The position numbers were made by a program, and so were the translations under genes. DNA of 64,000 nt from Vulcanimicrobiota bacterium (GTDB lineage Bacteria; Vulcanimicrobiota; Xenobia; Xenobiales; JADMJV01): positions 62,001 through 126,000 of the forward strand of contig JAHBVR010000019.1 in the NCBI GenBank assembly GCA_019637395.1, given 5' to 3'. The notes below the pieces were generated by a model, which saw only the letters and a list, made by a program, of their open reading frames with translations, made no database searches and had not been told where the DNA came from. Positions 8,636 through 16,272 of the stretch are shown here, in pieces (position 1 is the first letter of the stretch; each line of letters begins with the position of its first letter).

Positions 8636-9545
8636 CGGAAAGGCGAAAGAAGCTTTTGGTGGATTCATCGCGGCGGGCTTCTTCGAAGAGCAGGCGCCAG
8701 TCTTCCAGCGGATGCCCCACTCCCAGCAGGTCCTCGTAATGGAATTGAGGGTTGCGCAGCAAATCCAGGCTCTGCTGGAAATCCCCGTAGTTGACGGCGG
8801 CCAGGCGGATTTCCTTGGGCACCAGTTGCTGCAAATCCAATTGCAACGGCCGCGGATGCCGGCTTTTGACCACCAGTGTGCCACCGGGGCGAAGCAGCTT
8901 CAGCATTCGGGCCACATCCTCGGGATGGGTCACCGTCTCCACTATATAGTCGAAGCTCGACTCTTCTTTCTGCTCCTTGAGCAATTCCACCCGGCTGAAG
9001 CCATGCAGGCGCATCAACCGGTAGGTCAGCTCGGCAATGCGATTGCGCCCGTAGACCAGGCCGCGGCTGTGCGGATTGAGACCGGCGCGCAAAATGGCCA
9101 GGCTGGCCGCCACCGGTTCGGCGTAAGCGGCCGCCCGAAAGCTGGTGGTCTCGGGCAGAGCGTAGACCAACCCGGCCGGCACCACGATTTCCTCGGCAAA
9201 GGCACCGTCCTGATGCACTCCCAACATGCGCCGCCGGGGACAGGCGGTCGGATGGCCGCCTTCACACCAGCGGCATTCCCCGCAACCCATCCAGGGAAAG
9301 ACGGCGACTCGCTGGTGAAGGCTCAGGCCGGCCACCTCAGAACCCAGTTCGGCCACCGTGCCGGCAAATTCGTGACCGAGCACCAGCCGGCTGGAGCTGG
9401 GCAACAAGCCCTCGGCCACATATAAATCGGTGCGGCACAGCCCGGCGGCGGCGACCCGGATGCGGACCTGGTCAGGAGACTGAAGAGCGGGCGGGTCGAT
9501 CTCGCGCAAGCGAACTTCGGCGCCATCCTTGAGAAGGGCTTTCAT
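8619..9545 (-). CDS. Zinc-dependent MDR-family dehydrogenase (alcohol/threonine dehydrogenase-like)
   Basis: 308-aa member of the medium-chain dehydrogenase superfamily and first gene of the operon. GroES-like domain with catalytic-zinc ligands AGLCRTDLY and GHEFAGTV, and structural-zinc cysteines CGECRWCEGGHPTAC. The coenzyme domain is degenerate: where relatives have GxGxxG this one reads GLVYGRNRIAELTY, and the domain is short (family members are usually about 340 aa). NAD(P) binding may therefore be weak or altered. A role reducing or oxidising the aldehyde made by the adenylation/reductase protein is plausible. ATG at 9545; just upstream lies the 50-bp repeat array, so any promoter would have to sit in about 75 bases before the array or within it. 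Confidence 0.85.
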   Translation of the reverse strand: MKALLKDGAEVRLREIDPPALQSPDQVRIRVAAAGLCRTDLYVAEGLLPSSSRLVLGHEFAGTVAELGSEVAGLSLHQRVAVFPWMGCGECRWCEGGHPTACPRRRMLGVHQDGAFAEEIVVPAGLVYALPETTSFRAAAYAEPVAASLAILRAGLNPHSRGLVYGRNRIAELTYRLMRLHGFSRVELLKEQKEESSFDYIVETVTHPEDVARMLKLLRPGGTLVVKSRHPRPLQLDLQQLVPKEIRLAAVNYGDFQQSLDLLRNPQFHYEDLLGVGHPLEDWRLLFEEARRDESTKSFFRLSDVWDR

Positions 9546-9620
9546 GACGTGGCGCCCTAGTTTCGGCCCCTACGGGCGCCCGCCCTCCGCTCGAGTTCTA
9601 GATGTTCCTAAGAGAGAGCC

Positions 9621-10015
9621 TTAAGCCGGGGCACCCGGGGGCGTCCCGATGGAGCCTGACAAAAGTTGAGCCTGACCGGGACCCCCGGGGGCCTCCCGAT
9701 GGAGCCTGACAAAGGTTAAGCCTGACCGGGACACCGGGGACGTCCCGGTGGAGCCTGACAAAAGTTGATCCTGGCCGGGACACCGGGGACGTCCCGGCGG
9801 GCTTGACAAAGGTTAAGCCTGACCGGGACCCTCGAGGGCGTCCCGGTCGAGCCTGACAAAGGTTAAGCCTGGCCGGGACACCGGGGGCGTCCCGATGGAG
9901 CCTGACAAAGGTTAAGCCTGGCCGGGGCACCCGGGGGCGTTCCGGTGGAGCCTGACAAAGGTTAAGCCTGGCCGGGGCACCCAGGGGCGTTCCGGTGGAG
10001 CCTGACAAAGGTTAG
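9621..10015. repeat. Tandem array of ~50-bp units with internal palindrome
   Basis: About seven and a half copies of a 48-50 bp unit; the anchor GCCTGAC recurs at 9654, 9704, 9753, 9801 (as GCTTGAC), 9851, 9900, 9950 and 10000. Each unit holds AAAGGTTAAGCCTG followed by an inverted repeat of the type CGGGAC-n-GTCCCG (for example around 9727-9747) that can form a GC-rich hairpin. Substitutions in one arm are often matched in the other (CCGGGAC/GTCCCGG against CCGGGGC/GTTCCGG). The last unit runs into the EF-hand gene and supplies its TAA stop (10012-10014). It fills the whole stretch between that gene and the MDR dehydrogenase. There are no unique spacers, so this is not CRISPR. Function unknown; transcription attenuation is one option. 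Confidence 0.9.
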
Positions 10016-10566
10016 CCGAGGGGGCCGCCGCGGCCGGAGGTGCCGCCGTTGGGGGTGGGGCTGGTCTGGTTCTGGAACTGACCGTTCTGACGGTGACGGC
10101 GTCCGCCCTGACGCTGGCCGCGGGCGGCGCGAGCGGCTTGCTTTTCCTGGTCGCTGAGCTGGCCGTCGCCGTTGGTGTCAAAGCGTTTCATCATCTGGGC
10201 GCGCACGGCCTGGCGTTCCTGCTCGCTGATCTGGCCGTCACCGTTAGTATCGAAACGTTTCAGCATTTCAGCGCGGGCAGCCGCTCTTTCGCTCTCGTCG
10301 AGCTGGCCGTCGCCGTTCTTGTCAAAGCGGGCCATGCGCTTGCCGCGGCGACCCTGGCCGTTCTTGCCGTTCTGGCCGTTCTGATTCCAGGGTTGGCGCT
10401 GACGGCGGGCGTTGGCGGGGTTGCTGCCCGGGTTGCCGGTGGCATCCTGACCGTTGACCCAACCAGGCTTCGCTTCATAGCCGGGCAGAGTGCCATCGCC
10501 GTTGGGCTGGGCCCAACTGGCCGCGGCCAGCATGCCTACGAACATGAGCGTAAGGGTTTTCTTCAT
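10012..10566 (-). CDS. Exported protein with three EF-hands
   Basis: 184-aa secreted or periplasmic calcium-binding protein. Signal peptide MKKTLTLMFVGMLAAASWAQ, a Gly/Asn/Gln/Arg-rich linker (about 21-80), then three canonical EF-hand loops spaced exactly 24 residues apart: DKNGDGQLDESE (82-93), DTNGDGQISEQE (106-117), DTNGDGQLSDQE (130-141). The tail is again Gly/Gln/Arg-rich. Start ATG at 10566 is preceded by AAGGAG at good spacing. The tight 24-residue repeat points to recent internal duplication. The stop codon lies in the last unit of the downstream hairpin-repeat array. The gene is divergent from the NHL gene at 10663, with under 100 bases for both promoters. Confidence 0.85.
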   Translation of the reverse strand: MKKTLTLMFVGMLAAASWAQPNGDGTLPGYEAKPGWVNGQDATGNPGSNPANARRQRQPWNQNGQNGKNGQGRRGKRMARFDKNGDGQLDESERAAARAEMLKRFDTNGDGQISEQERQAVRAQMMKRFDTNGDGQLSDQEKQAARAARGQRQGGRRHRQNGQFQNQTSPTPNGGTSGRGGPLG

Positions 10567-10662
10567 TTCTAGCTCCTTGGGATGATTTACCCGGGGTCTA
10601 ACCGGCCAGGGCGGCCAGAGTTGCGCAGGGATTTCGATTTCTGGCCGCAAAAGTCCCAGACG

Positions 10663-11829
10663 ATGCAACGATGGTTAACGTGGATCGTCGCGCTCTTGCT
10701 GATTGCCGGCGTGACCGCGGTGGTGGTGGTCTTTCTGATGCAAGGAGACGGGCCGCCCGAATACGTGACGGCCATCAGTGACGGCAAGAGGGGCACGGCC
10801 AAAGGCCAATTCGACTCTCCCGCCGGGGTCACCATCGACTCCGGCGGCAATCTGTTCGTGCTCGACACCAACAATTCACGGATCCAGCGCCTCGATCCCG
10901 ACGGCACCGTGCTCGAGATCTTCGGCGATCCCGGCTCGGCCGACGGCCTCTTTTCTGCCCCGCTACGCCTGAAGTTCAACTCAGAAGGCATCCTCTGGGT
11001 CTCCGACACCGACAACAACCGGCTGCAGTCGTTCAATACCAAGGGCGAATTCCTCAGTACCGTAGGCAGCCTGGGCCAGGGTCCCGGTCAGTTCAGCCGC
11101 CCTATCGGCCTCACTTTCGACGTCTCTGGCAACATGTGGGTGGCCGACAGCGGCAATCACCGCATCCAAAAATTCGGCCCCGGCATGAAGAACGTACTGG
11201 CCATGATTCCCGAGAATGCCGAACCCAGCAGCAAGGTCGGCTACTTTCATACCCCCTGGGGAGTGGCCTGCGACGCCACCGGTACCGTCTACGTCACCGA
11301 CACGGAAAATCACCGCGTGCAGCGCTTCCTGAAAGACGGAACTTTCGTCAAGAGCTTTGGCACTCCCGGCTCCAAGCCAGGTGAATTCAATAAGCCTACC
11401 GACATCCTGATCGACCGCCAGGGCAACCTGTTCATCGCGGACTCAGGCAACAACCGCATTCAAAAGTTCGATCCCCAGGGCAAGTTCATCTGCGAGTGGG
11501 GCAAACTGGGCAACCTGGCCCGCGAATTCAACAACCCGCAGCAGATTGCCGAGGGCCAGGACGGCACCATGTATATCGCCGACTGCGGCAACAATCGCAT
11601 CCAGAAATATCGGGCCCGTAAGAACCCTCTCTTTACCCAGGACGGTGGCGTGCAGATTCCCACCAAGCCGAAAGCCAGCGGCCCCTCGGAAACCCCCATC
11701 ATTGACTTGCCCGAAGTTCCCACCGACAGCACTCCCGGCGCCAGCGGCACTCCGGCTGCCCGTCCCACCGCCGCGCCTACACCGGCAGCCGGCAGTGCCA
11801 CCCCGGCCCCAGAACCCACCAACTTTTAA
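10663..11829 (+). CDS. Membrane-anchored NHL-repeat beta-propeller protein
   Basis: 388-aa protein with an N-terminal membrane anchor (WLTWIVALLLIAGVTAVVVV), then about six NHL repeats (about 45-325) such as FDSPAGVTIDSGGNLFVLDT, GNMWVADSGNHRIQKF, GNLFIADSGNNRIQKF and GTMYIADCGNNRIQKY. NHL repeats fold as a six-bladed propeller used for protein or ligand binding. The last ~60 residues are a low-complexity Pro/Ala/Thr tail. The propeller should be extracytoplasmic. The stop overlaps the next start (TAATG), so it is coupled to the peptide transporter and could act as an accessory sensor or binding protein; that link is inference. Start ATG chosen because it precedes the anchor. Confidence 0.85.
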   Translation: MQRWLTWIVALLLIAGVTAVVVVFLMQGDGPPEYVTAISDGKRGTAKGQFDSPAGVTIDSGGNLFVLDTNNSRIQRLDPDGTVLEIFGDPGSADGLFSAPLRLKFNSEGILWVSDTDNNRLQSFNTKGEFLSTVGSLGQGPGQFSRPIGLTFDVSGNMWVADSGNHRIQKFGPGMKNVLAMIPENAEPSSKVGYFHTPWGVACDATGTVYVTDTENHRVQRFLKDGTFVKSFGTPGSKPGEFNKPTDILIDRQGNLFIADSGNNRIQKFDPQGKFICEWGKLGNLAREFNNPQQIAEGQDGTMYIADCGNNRIQKYRARKNPLFTQDGGVQIPTKPKASGPSETPIIDLPEVPTDSTPGASGTPAARPTAAPTPAAGSATPAPEPTNF

Positions 11830-13433
11830 TGCGCATAGGGTTACTGGCCCTTTCGCTACTGCTTTGGGGCTGCACCCCTCGGACGCCGGTATCCGAGCCC
11901 TTCGGCACCGTTCCTTCGGCTCCGCCGGAAGACGTGCTGGTAGTCGGCAAACCGGATGACGCCAGCGGCCTGGATCCGGCTCTCATCAGCGACGGCGAAT
12001 CCAGCCAGGTGTGCCGCAATCTTTTTGACACCCTGGTTCGTCACTCGGCCAACTCCATGAAATTGGAGCCGGCCCTGGCGGTCTCCTGGAAGCACAGTCC
12101 CGACGGGCTGATCTGGACTTTTAACCTGCGCAAAGGCGTGAAATTTCATGACGGCACACCTTTTAACGCTCAGGCCGTAGTCGATAACTACAGCCGCCAG
12201 TTGCAACCGACCCACCCATTGCGCTTTCCGGGCAACCGATTTCCCTATTGGGCCGACATCTGGGGCACCAATCCCTGCCTGATCGACTCGCTCGAGGCCC
12301 AGGATGACTACACCGTCAACTTTCACATGTCCGAAGTGGTGGCTCCCTTCGTAGAAAACATGGCCATGCCGTTCTTCGGCATCGTCAGCCCGACGGCACT
12401 GAAGAAATATGGCAGCGACGGCTTCAAGCACCCGGTGGGCACGGGAGCCTACCGGTTCGTGGAATGGCTCCCACGCGAGCGCATCGTGCTCGAAGCCAAT
12501 CCGGACTACTGGGACGGCCCCCCGGCCATGAAAAAGGTCGTTTTCCTACCCATCAAAGACGCCACTTCACGCCAACTCCAGTTAGAAGCCGGCAAAGTCC
12601 ATCTAATCACAGGCGTATCCTTGGAAAAAGTGGAAAAACTCAGCCTCAATCGCGCCGTCTCCGTTCTCAGCCAGCCTGGCATGAACGTGGGTTACCTGGC
12701 TATGAACAATGAAGACCCGCACTTCCGCCAGCCGCTAGTGCGCCAGGCCATCTGCCAGGCCATCGAGCGCCAAGAGATTGCCAGAGCTCTCTACCGCGGC
12801 CTGGCGGTGGTGGCCGAAAGCCACCTGCCGCCGATGATCTGGGGGCAGGCCGATCTGCGCGCCTATGAATATAACCCCGATAAAGCCCGCCAACTGCTGG
12901 CCAGAGCCGGCTATCCCAATGGTTTCAAGACCGAAATCTGGTATATGAGCGCGGCCCGTACCTATTATCCCGATCCCAAAATCATGGGTGAAGTGCTCCA
13001 GGCCATGCTGGGCGAAGTAGGCATCGAAGTAGATCTGAAAGCCGTGGATTGGGGCAGCTACCTGGAACGGGTCGGCAAGGGCGAGCATCAGATGGCCCTG
13101 GGAGGCTGGGTGGGCGACACCGGCGACCCAGACAACTATCTCTATGTTATGCTCGATGACAATAACGTCAATCGCCGGCGCGGCGGCAGCAATTTGTGCT
13201 TGTTCAAGGACGCCGAAGTCCATAAACGGCTGCTCAAGGCCCGCCAGATGGTGATTCAGGAAGACCGAGCCAGGCTCTATGCGGAAGCTCAAGTGCTGGT
13301 GCACGAAAAGTGTCCGTCTTTACCGCTGGTGCACGCTCCGCAGGTGGGGGCCACTCATCCCCAACTGGAAGGCTACAAGCTCCACCCTACCGGCACCATG
13401 ATTTTACAATACGTGAGATGGAAGCGCCCGTGA
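11829..13433 (+). CDS. Peptide/nickel ABC transporter substrate-binding lipoprotein (DppA/OppA type)
   Basis: 534-aa family 5 extracellular solute-binding protein. Lipoprotein signal peptide with lipobox LLLWGC (Cys15), so it should be lipid-anchored at the outer face of the inner membrane or in the outer membrane. Family hallmarks include WTFNLRKGVKFHDGTPFNA, HPVGTGAYRFVEW, LEANPDYWDGPP and YNPDKARQLLARAGYPNG. It delivers oligopeptides, or possibly other solutes, to the two permeases encoded next. The start overlaps the NHL gene stop (TAATG). No ATPase genes follow, so the ATP-binding subunits must be encoded elsewhere. Confidence 0.92.
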   Translation: MRIGLLALSLLLWGCTPRTPVSEPFGTVPSAPPEDVLVVGKPDDASGLDPALISDGESSQVCRNLFDTLVRHSANSMKLEPALAVSWKHSPDGLIWTFNLRKGVKFHDGTPFNAQAVVDNYSRQLQPTHPLRFPGNRFPYWADIWGTNPCLIDSLEAQDDYTVNFHMSEVVAPFVENMAMPFFGIVSPTALKKYGSDGFKHPVGTGAYRFVEWLPRERIVLEANPDYWDGPPAMKKVVFLPIKDATSRQLQLEAGKVHLITGVSLEKVEKLSLNRAVSVLSQPGMNVGYLAMNNEDPHFRQPLVRQAICQAIERQEIARALYRGLAVVAESHLPPMIWGQADLRAYEYNPDKARQLLARAGYPNGFKTEIWYMSAARTYYPDPKIMGEVLQAMLGEVGIEVDLKAVDWGSYLERVGKGEHQMALGGWVGDTGDPDNYLYVMLDDNNVNRRRGGSNLCLFKDAEVHKRLLKARQMVIQEDRARLYAEAQVLVHEKCPSLPLVHAPQVGATHPQLEGYKLHPTGTMILQYVRWKRP

Positions 13434-14428
13434 AGCAAGTGCTGCTGACGCGCCTGGGGCAAATCGTGCCGGTCCTTTTCGGCATCAGTCTGCTAGTATT
13501 TCTCATGCTACGCTTGATCCCGGGTGATCCGGTCAAAATCATGCTGGGAGAGCGGGCCAGTCCGGCCGAAGTGGAGCACTTACGCCAGGAACTGGGCCTG
13601 GACCGCTCCTTACCGGTGCAATACCTGGGCTATGCCGGCCAACTGCTGCAAGGTGACCTGGGCCGCTCCATTTTACGTAATACTCGGGTCAGTGAGGATC
13701 TGGGCCGCGCCTTTCCAGCCACTATCGAGCTGGCCTGCGCCGCTATGGTTATCGCGGTTGTGATCGGCGTGGGCCTGGGCTCTTTAGCGGCGGTGAAACG
13801 AAACACCTGGTGGGACTCGCTGTGCGGGACCCTCAGCCTGTTGGGCGTGTCCATGCCGATCTTCTGGTTGGGGCTGGTATTACTGCTTATTTTCCCGGCC
13901 GGTCTGGGGTGGTTCGCTTTCAGCGGGCGCACCGATCTCAGCTTCCCCCACCCCACCGGCTTTTACGTCATCGACGCTCTCTGGAGCGGGTCCTGGACCA
14001 ACCTGCTGGACGTTTTGAACCATCTGATGTTGCCCGCGGTCACGCTGAGCACGGTGCCCATGGCCATGATCGCGCGCATGACCCGTTCGGCCCTGATCGA
14101 CGTGCTTTCTCAAGACTACATCCGGCTGGCCCGCGCTAAAGGGCTGCCCTGGCTGCGCGTCTGGTGGCGGCACGCCGTGCCCAACGCCATGATTCCGGTG
14201 GTGACCGTGATTGGATTGCAGTTCGGCTATCTGCTCGGCGGTGCCGTTCTGACCGAGAGCGTCTTCGAGTGGCCAGGCCTGGGCAAGCTGGTGGTGGAGG
14301 CGGTGCGCACCCGCGACTATCCCGTCGTGCAGGGCGGCATTCTGTTGATCGCGATCACCTTTTGCCTGATCAATGTGCTGGTCGACTTGCTCTATGCCTG
14401 GCTCGATCCGCGGGTAAAGCAGCCATGA
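13430..14428 (+). CDS. Peptide ABC transporter permease (DppB type)
   Basis: Inner-membrane permease of the Dpp/Opp family, about 332 aa. N-terminal membrane helix (VLFGISLLVFLMLRLIPGDP) with the family motif RLIPGDPV, then several helices and the cytoplasmic EAA loop DYIRLARAKGLPWLRVWWRHA, which contacts the ATPase. The GTG at 13430 forms a GTGA overlap with the upstream stop and has GGAAG before it; an ATG at 13418 is the alternative start (336 aa). It pairs with the following DppC-type permease to form the heterodimeric channel. Confidence 0.92.
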   Translation: MKQVLLTRLGQIVPVLFGISLLVFLMLRLIPGDPVKIMLGERASPAEVEHLRQELGLDRSLPVQYLGYAGQLLQGDLGRSILRNTRVSEDLGRAFPATIELACAAMVIAVVIGVGLGSLAAVKRNTWWDSLCGTLSLLGVSMPIFWLGLVLLLIFPAGLGWFAFSGRTDLSFPHPTGFYVIDALWSGSWTNLLDVLNHLMLPAVTLSTVPMAMIARMTRSALIDVLSQDYIRLARAKGLPWLRVWWRHAVPNAMIPVVTVIGLQFGYLLGGAVLTESVFEWPGLGKLVVEAVRTRDYPVVQGGILLIAITFCLINVLVDLLYAWLDPRVKQP

Positions 14429-15279
14429 CCGGCAATTCCCCGGCCGCCGTCGCGCTGCGCAAACTGGCCCATAGCCGCTCGGCGCTAATCGGAGTCGGGT
14501 TGTGCGCCGCCTTTGCTATGATGGCCCTGTTGGCCCCCTGGCTGGCTCCCTATTCTTACAAGAAACTGGACCTGGCCCATCGCCTGATGGCTCCCGGACA
14601 AATGGGCCACTGGCTGGGAACCGACAACCTGGGTCGCGATCTGCTGAGCCGCCTCATCTACGGGTCGCGTGTTTCGCTGGCGGTGGGGATTTTCTCGGTC
14701 AGCATTTCCTTGATTGTCGGCGTGCCGTTGGGTGCGCTGGCCGGTTACGCGGGCCGCTGGATCGATTCTGTGATCATGAGGGCCATGGATTTGCTGCTGG
14801 CTTTTCCCAGCATCCTTTTGGCCATCACTATCGTAACCGTGCTGGGCAATGACCTGAAGAACGCCATGATCGCCGTAGGCGTGGTGGGTATCCCCGTCTT
14901 TGCGCGCATTACCCGGGCCTCGGTCATCAGCGTGAAAGAGTTGGAATATGTTCAGGCAGCGCGCACCATCGGCTGTTCGCCGGCCCGCATCCTGACCGTG
15001 CACATCCTGCCCAACTGCGCCAATCCGTTGATCGTGCAGGCCACCTTGAGCCTGGGCACCTCAGTGCTGGACGCAGCCGGACTTTCTTTCCTGGGACTGG
15101 GAGCCAGGCCGCCCACGCCCGAATGGGGGACCATGCTGGGCGACACCTATCGCTACTACGACCAGGCTCCCTGGCTGGTGATCGGACCTGGACTGGCCAT
15201 TCTGGCCATGGTGCTGGGGTTTAATTTGCTCGGCGACGGGCTACGAGATGCTCTGGACCCTAAAACCAAGGAGGAGTAA
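14425..15279 (+). CDS. Peptide ABC transporter permease (DppC type)
   Basis: 284-aa inner-membrane permease, the second half of the peptide channel. The typical DppC/OppC N-terminus has one helix (ALIGVGLCAAFAMMALLAPW) followed by the conserved HWLGTDNLGRDLLSRLIYG. The EAA loop is EYVQAARTIGCSPARILTVH and the C-terminus GFNLLGDGLRDALDPK. ATGA overlap with the upstream permease. The next gene follows immediately after its TAA. Confidence 0.93.
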   Translation: MTGNSPAAVALRKLAHSRSALIGVGLCAAFAMMALLAPWLAPYSYKKLDLAHRLMAPGQMGHWLGTDNLGRDLLSRLIYGSRVSLAVGIFSVSISLIVGVPLGALAGYAGRWIDSVIMRAMDLLLAFPSILLAITIVTVLGNDLKNAMIAVGVVGIPVFARITRASVISVKELEYVQAARTIGCSPARILTVHILPNCANPLIVQATLSLGTSVLDAAGLSFLGLGARPPTPEWGTMLGDTYRYYDQAPWLVIGPGLAILAMVLGFNLLGDGLRDALDPKTKEE

Positions 15280-15480
15280 GTGGCCAAAAAACTGACCCGC
15301 ACCCAACTGGTAGGAGCGGCCGCCCAACTGGCGGCGGCCACCGTCGACAAAGACCCGGCCATCGCCGAACATGTGGCTCTACTCGAAGGGGTCAAGGACC
15401 TGTATGAACTGGGAGCTCTCCAGTTCTATCGCTACCTGGACGCGCTCGAGCGCCTACAGGATGTTACGAGGGAGAACTGA
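15280..15480 (+). CDS. Small conserved-looking protein of unknown function
   Basis: 66-aa soluble protein starting at a GTG placed directly after the permease stop, with a strong GGAGG ribosome site inside the preceding codons. It is acidic and helical by inspection, with no Cys, signal or membrane segment. It lies two bases before the thiol peroxidase start and is in the same operon. The strong ribosome site and packed context support a real gene; I do not recognise the family. Confidence 0.6.
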   Translation: MAKKLTRTQLVGAAAQLAAATVDKDPAIAEHVALLEGVKDLYELGALQFYRYLDALERLQDVTREN

Positions 15481-15481
15481 T

Positions 15482-16021
15482 ATGGAACGCAAGGGCGAGG
15501 CATTTGAAGAAGGCATCCAGCTCACGGTGGTGGGAGCGAGACTGCAACCGGGTCAAAAGGCCCCGGACTTCACTTTGGAAACTCTGCCTCCCGGACAGGG
15601 CATGCCGTCCAGTATCCGTTTGCAGGACACGGCTGGTAAAGTGCGCCTGCTTAACGTCATCAACTCCATCGACACGCCTGTGTGCCAGTGCGAAACGCGC
15701 CGCTGGGAAGAGCTGCTGAGTGAGGACGTCATCGTTTATACCGTCAGCATGGACCTGCCCTTCGCTTTGCAACGCTGGCTGATGGAAGAGAAGGCCAAAC
15801 ACCAGGCCCTTTCCAGTCACAAGAGCGAGGAATTCGGCCATGCCTACGGGGTGCTCCTCAAGGAATGGCGCCTCTTACAGCGAGCCGTCTTCGTCATCGA
15901 CGGCGACGGCCTCATTCGCCACGCCGAGTATGTGGCCGACCAGATGCAAGAGCCGGACTACCAGGCCGCGGTCCAGGCCGTTACCCAGCCGTTAATCCAT
16001 CCTAAAAAATCGCCCGCCTAA
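15482..16021 (+). CDS. tpx: Thiol peroxidase (Tpx-like peroxiredoxin) lacking the resolving Cys
   Basis: 179-aa atypical peroxiredoxin of the AhpC/TSA fold that reduces peroxides. The peroxidatic Cys68 lies in INSIDTPVCQCETRRW, matching the Tpx SIDTPVC signature; an extra Cys70 follows. In E. coli Tpx the resolving cysteine sits in RFCGAEG; here the aligned segment is QRWLMEEKAKH, so that Cys is replaced by Leu. Later conserved pieces FGHAYGVLLKEWRLLQRAVFVID confirm the family. It either works as a 1-Cys enzyme or uses Cys70. ATG at 15482 is preceded by GAGGGAG. Last gene of the peptide-transporter operon; no clear terminator follows. Confidence 0.88.
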   Translation: MERKGEAFEEGIQLTVVGARLQPGQKAPDFTLETLPPGQGMPSSIRLQDTAGKVRLLNVINSIDTPVCQCETRRWEELLSEDVIVYTVSMDLPFALQRWLMEEKAKHQALSSHKSEEFGHAYGVLLKEWRLLQRAVFVIDGDGLIRHAEYVADQMQEPDYQAAVQAVTQPLIHPKKSPA

Positions 16022-16037
16022 ATTAACCACGGTCTCT

Positions 16038-16064
16038 TTGGGTGTAACCTTTTCCGGCTATAAT
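16038..16064 (+). promoter_or_regulatory. Candidate sigma70-type promoter
   Basis: Perfect -10 box TATAAT (16059-16064) with a weak -35 candidate TTGGGT (16038-16043) at 15-bp spacing, in an otherwise GC-rich stretch. The expected transcription start falls at about 16071, on an ATG, suggesting a leaderless transcript. Only the -10 is strong. Confidence 0.4.
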
Positions 16065-16070
16065 ATGAGT

Positions 16071-16169
16071 ATGCCTTTAGAAAACACCCCCAGCCAGGCC
16101 CTGCTGGCCCGGAAACAACGACTCGTTCGCAACGCCGCTCTGCTCGGCAACCTGCCCCAGGCCAAGTAA
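16071..16169 (+). CDS. Possible leaderless 32-aa mini-protein
   Basis: Open frame reading MPLENTPSQALLARKQRLV and ending in NLPQAK, 32 aa, basic and helical, starting six bases after a perfect TATAAT. There is an additional ATG two codons upstream (16065), which would precede the expected transcript start. No ribosome site is present, consistent with leaderless translation or with a chance frame. From 16170 to about 16272 I see an imperfect hairpin (CGATGAAACATCG, about 16183-16195) and a short T-run after GGGCGGC (about 16231-16236), which could end this transcript. Homologues unknown. Confidence 0.3.
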   Translation: MPLENTPSQALLARKQRLVRNAALLGNLPQAK

Positions 16170-16272
16170 CACCGCTCTGCCGCGATGAAACATCGGCGCC
16201 AACTTTCACCTCCTATCGCGCCCAGGGCGGCTTTTTTCAGCTCGGAAGCGCGCGGGTGCCATCTTCAGCGCC

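Noticed and set aside
9598-10008. 136-aa minus-strand open frame through the 50-bp repeats
   Set aside because: It simply reads the repeat units (alternating LNLCQAPP and LTFVRLHRD-type phrases) in shifting frames; no ribosome site, no domain.
9621-10015. CRISPR array
   Set aside because: Units are contiguous and near-identical without unique spacers, and no cas genes are present.
16018-16209. 63-aa minus-strand frame with a GGAGG before a GTG
   Set aside because: Composition (Arg/Gly/Trp filler) and overlap with the tpx stop and TATAAT region make it an unlikely gene.
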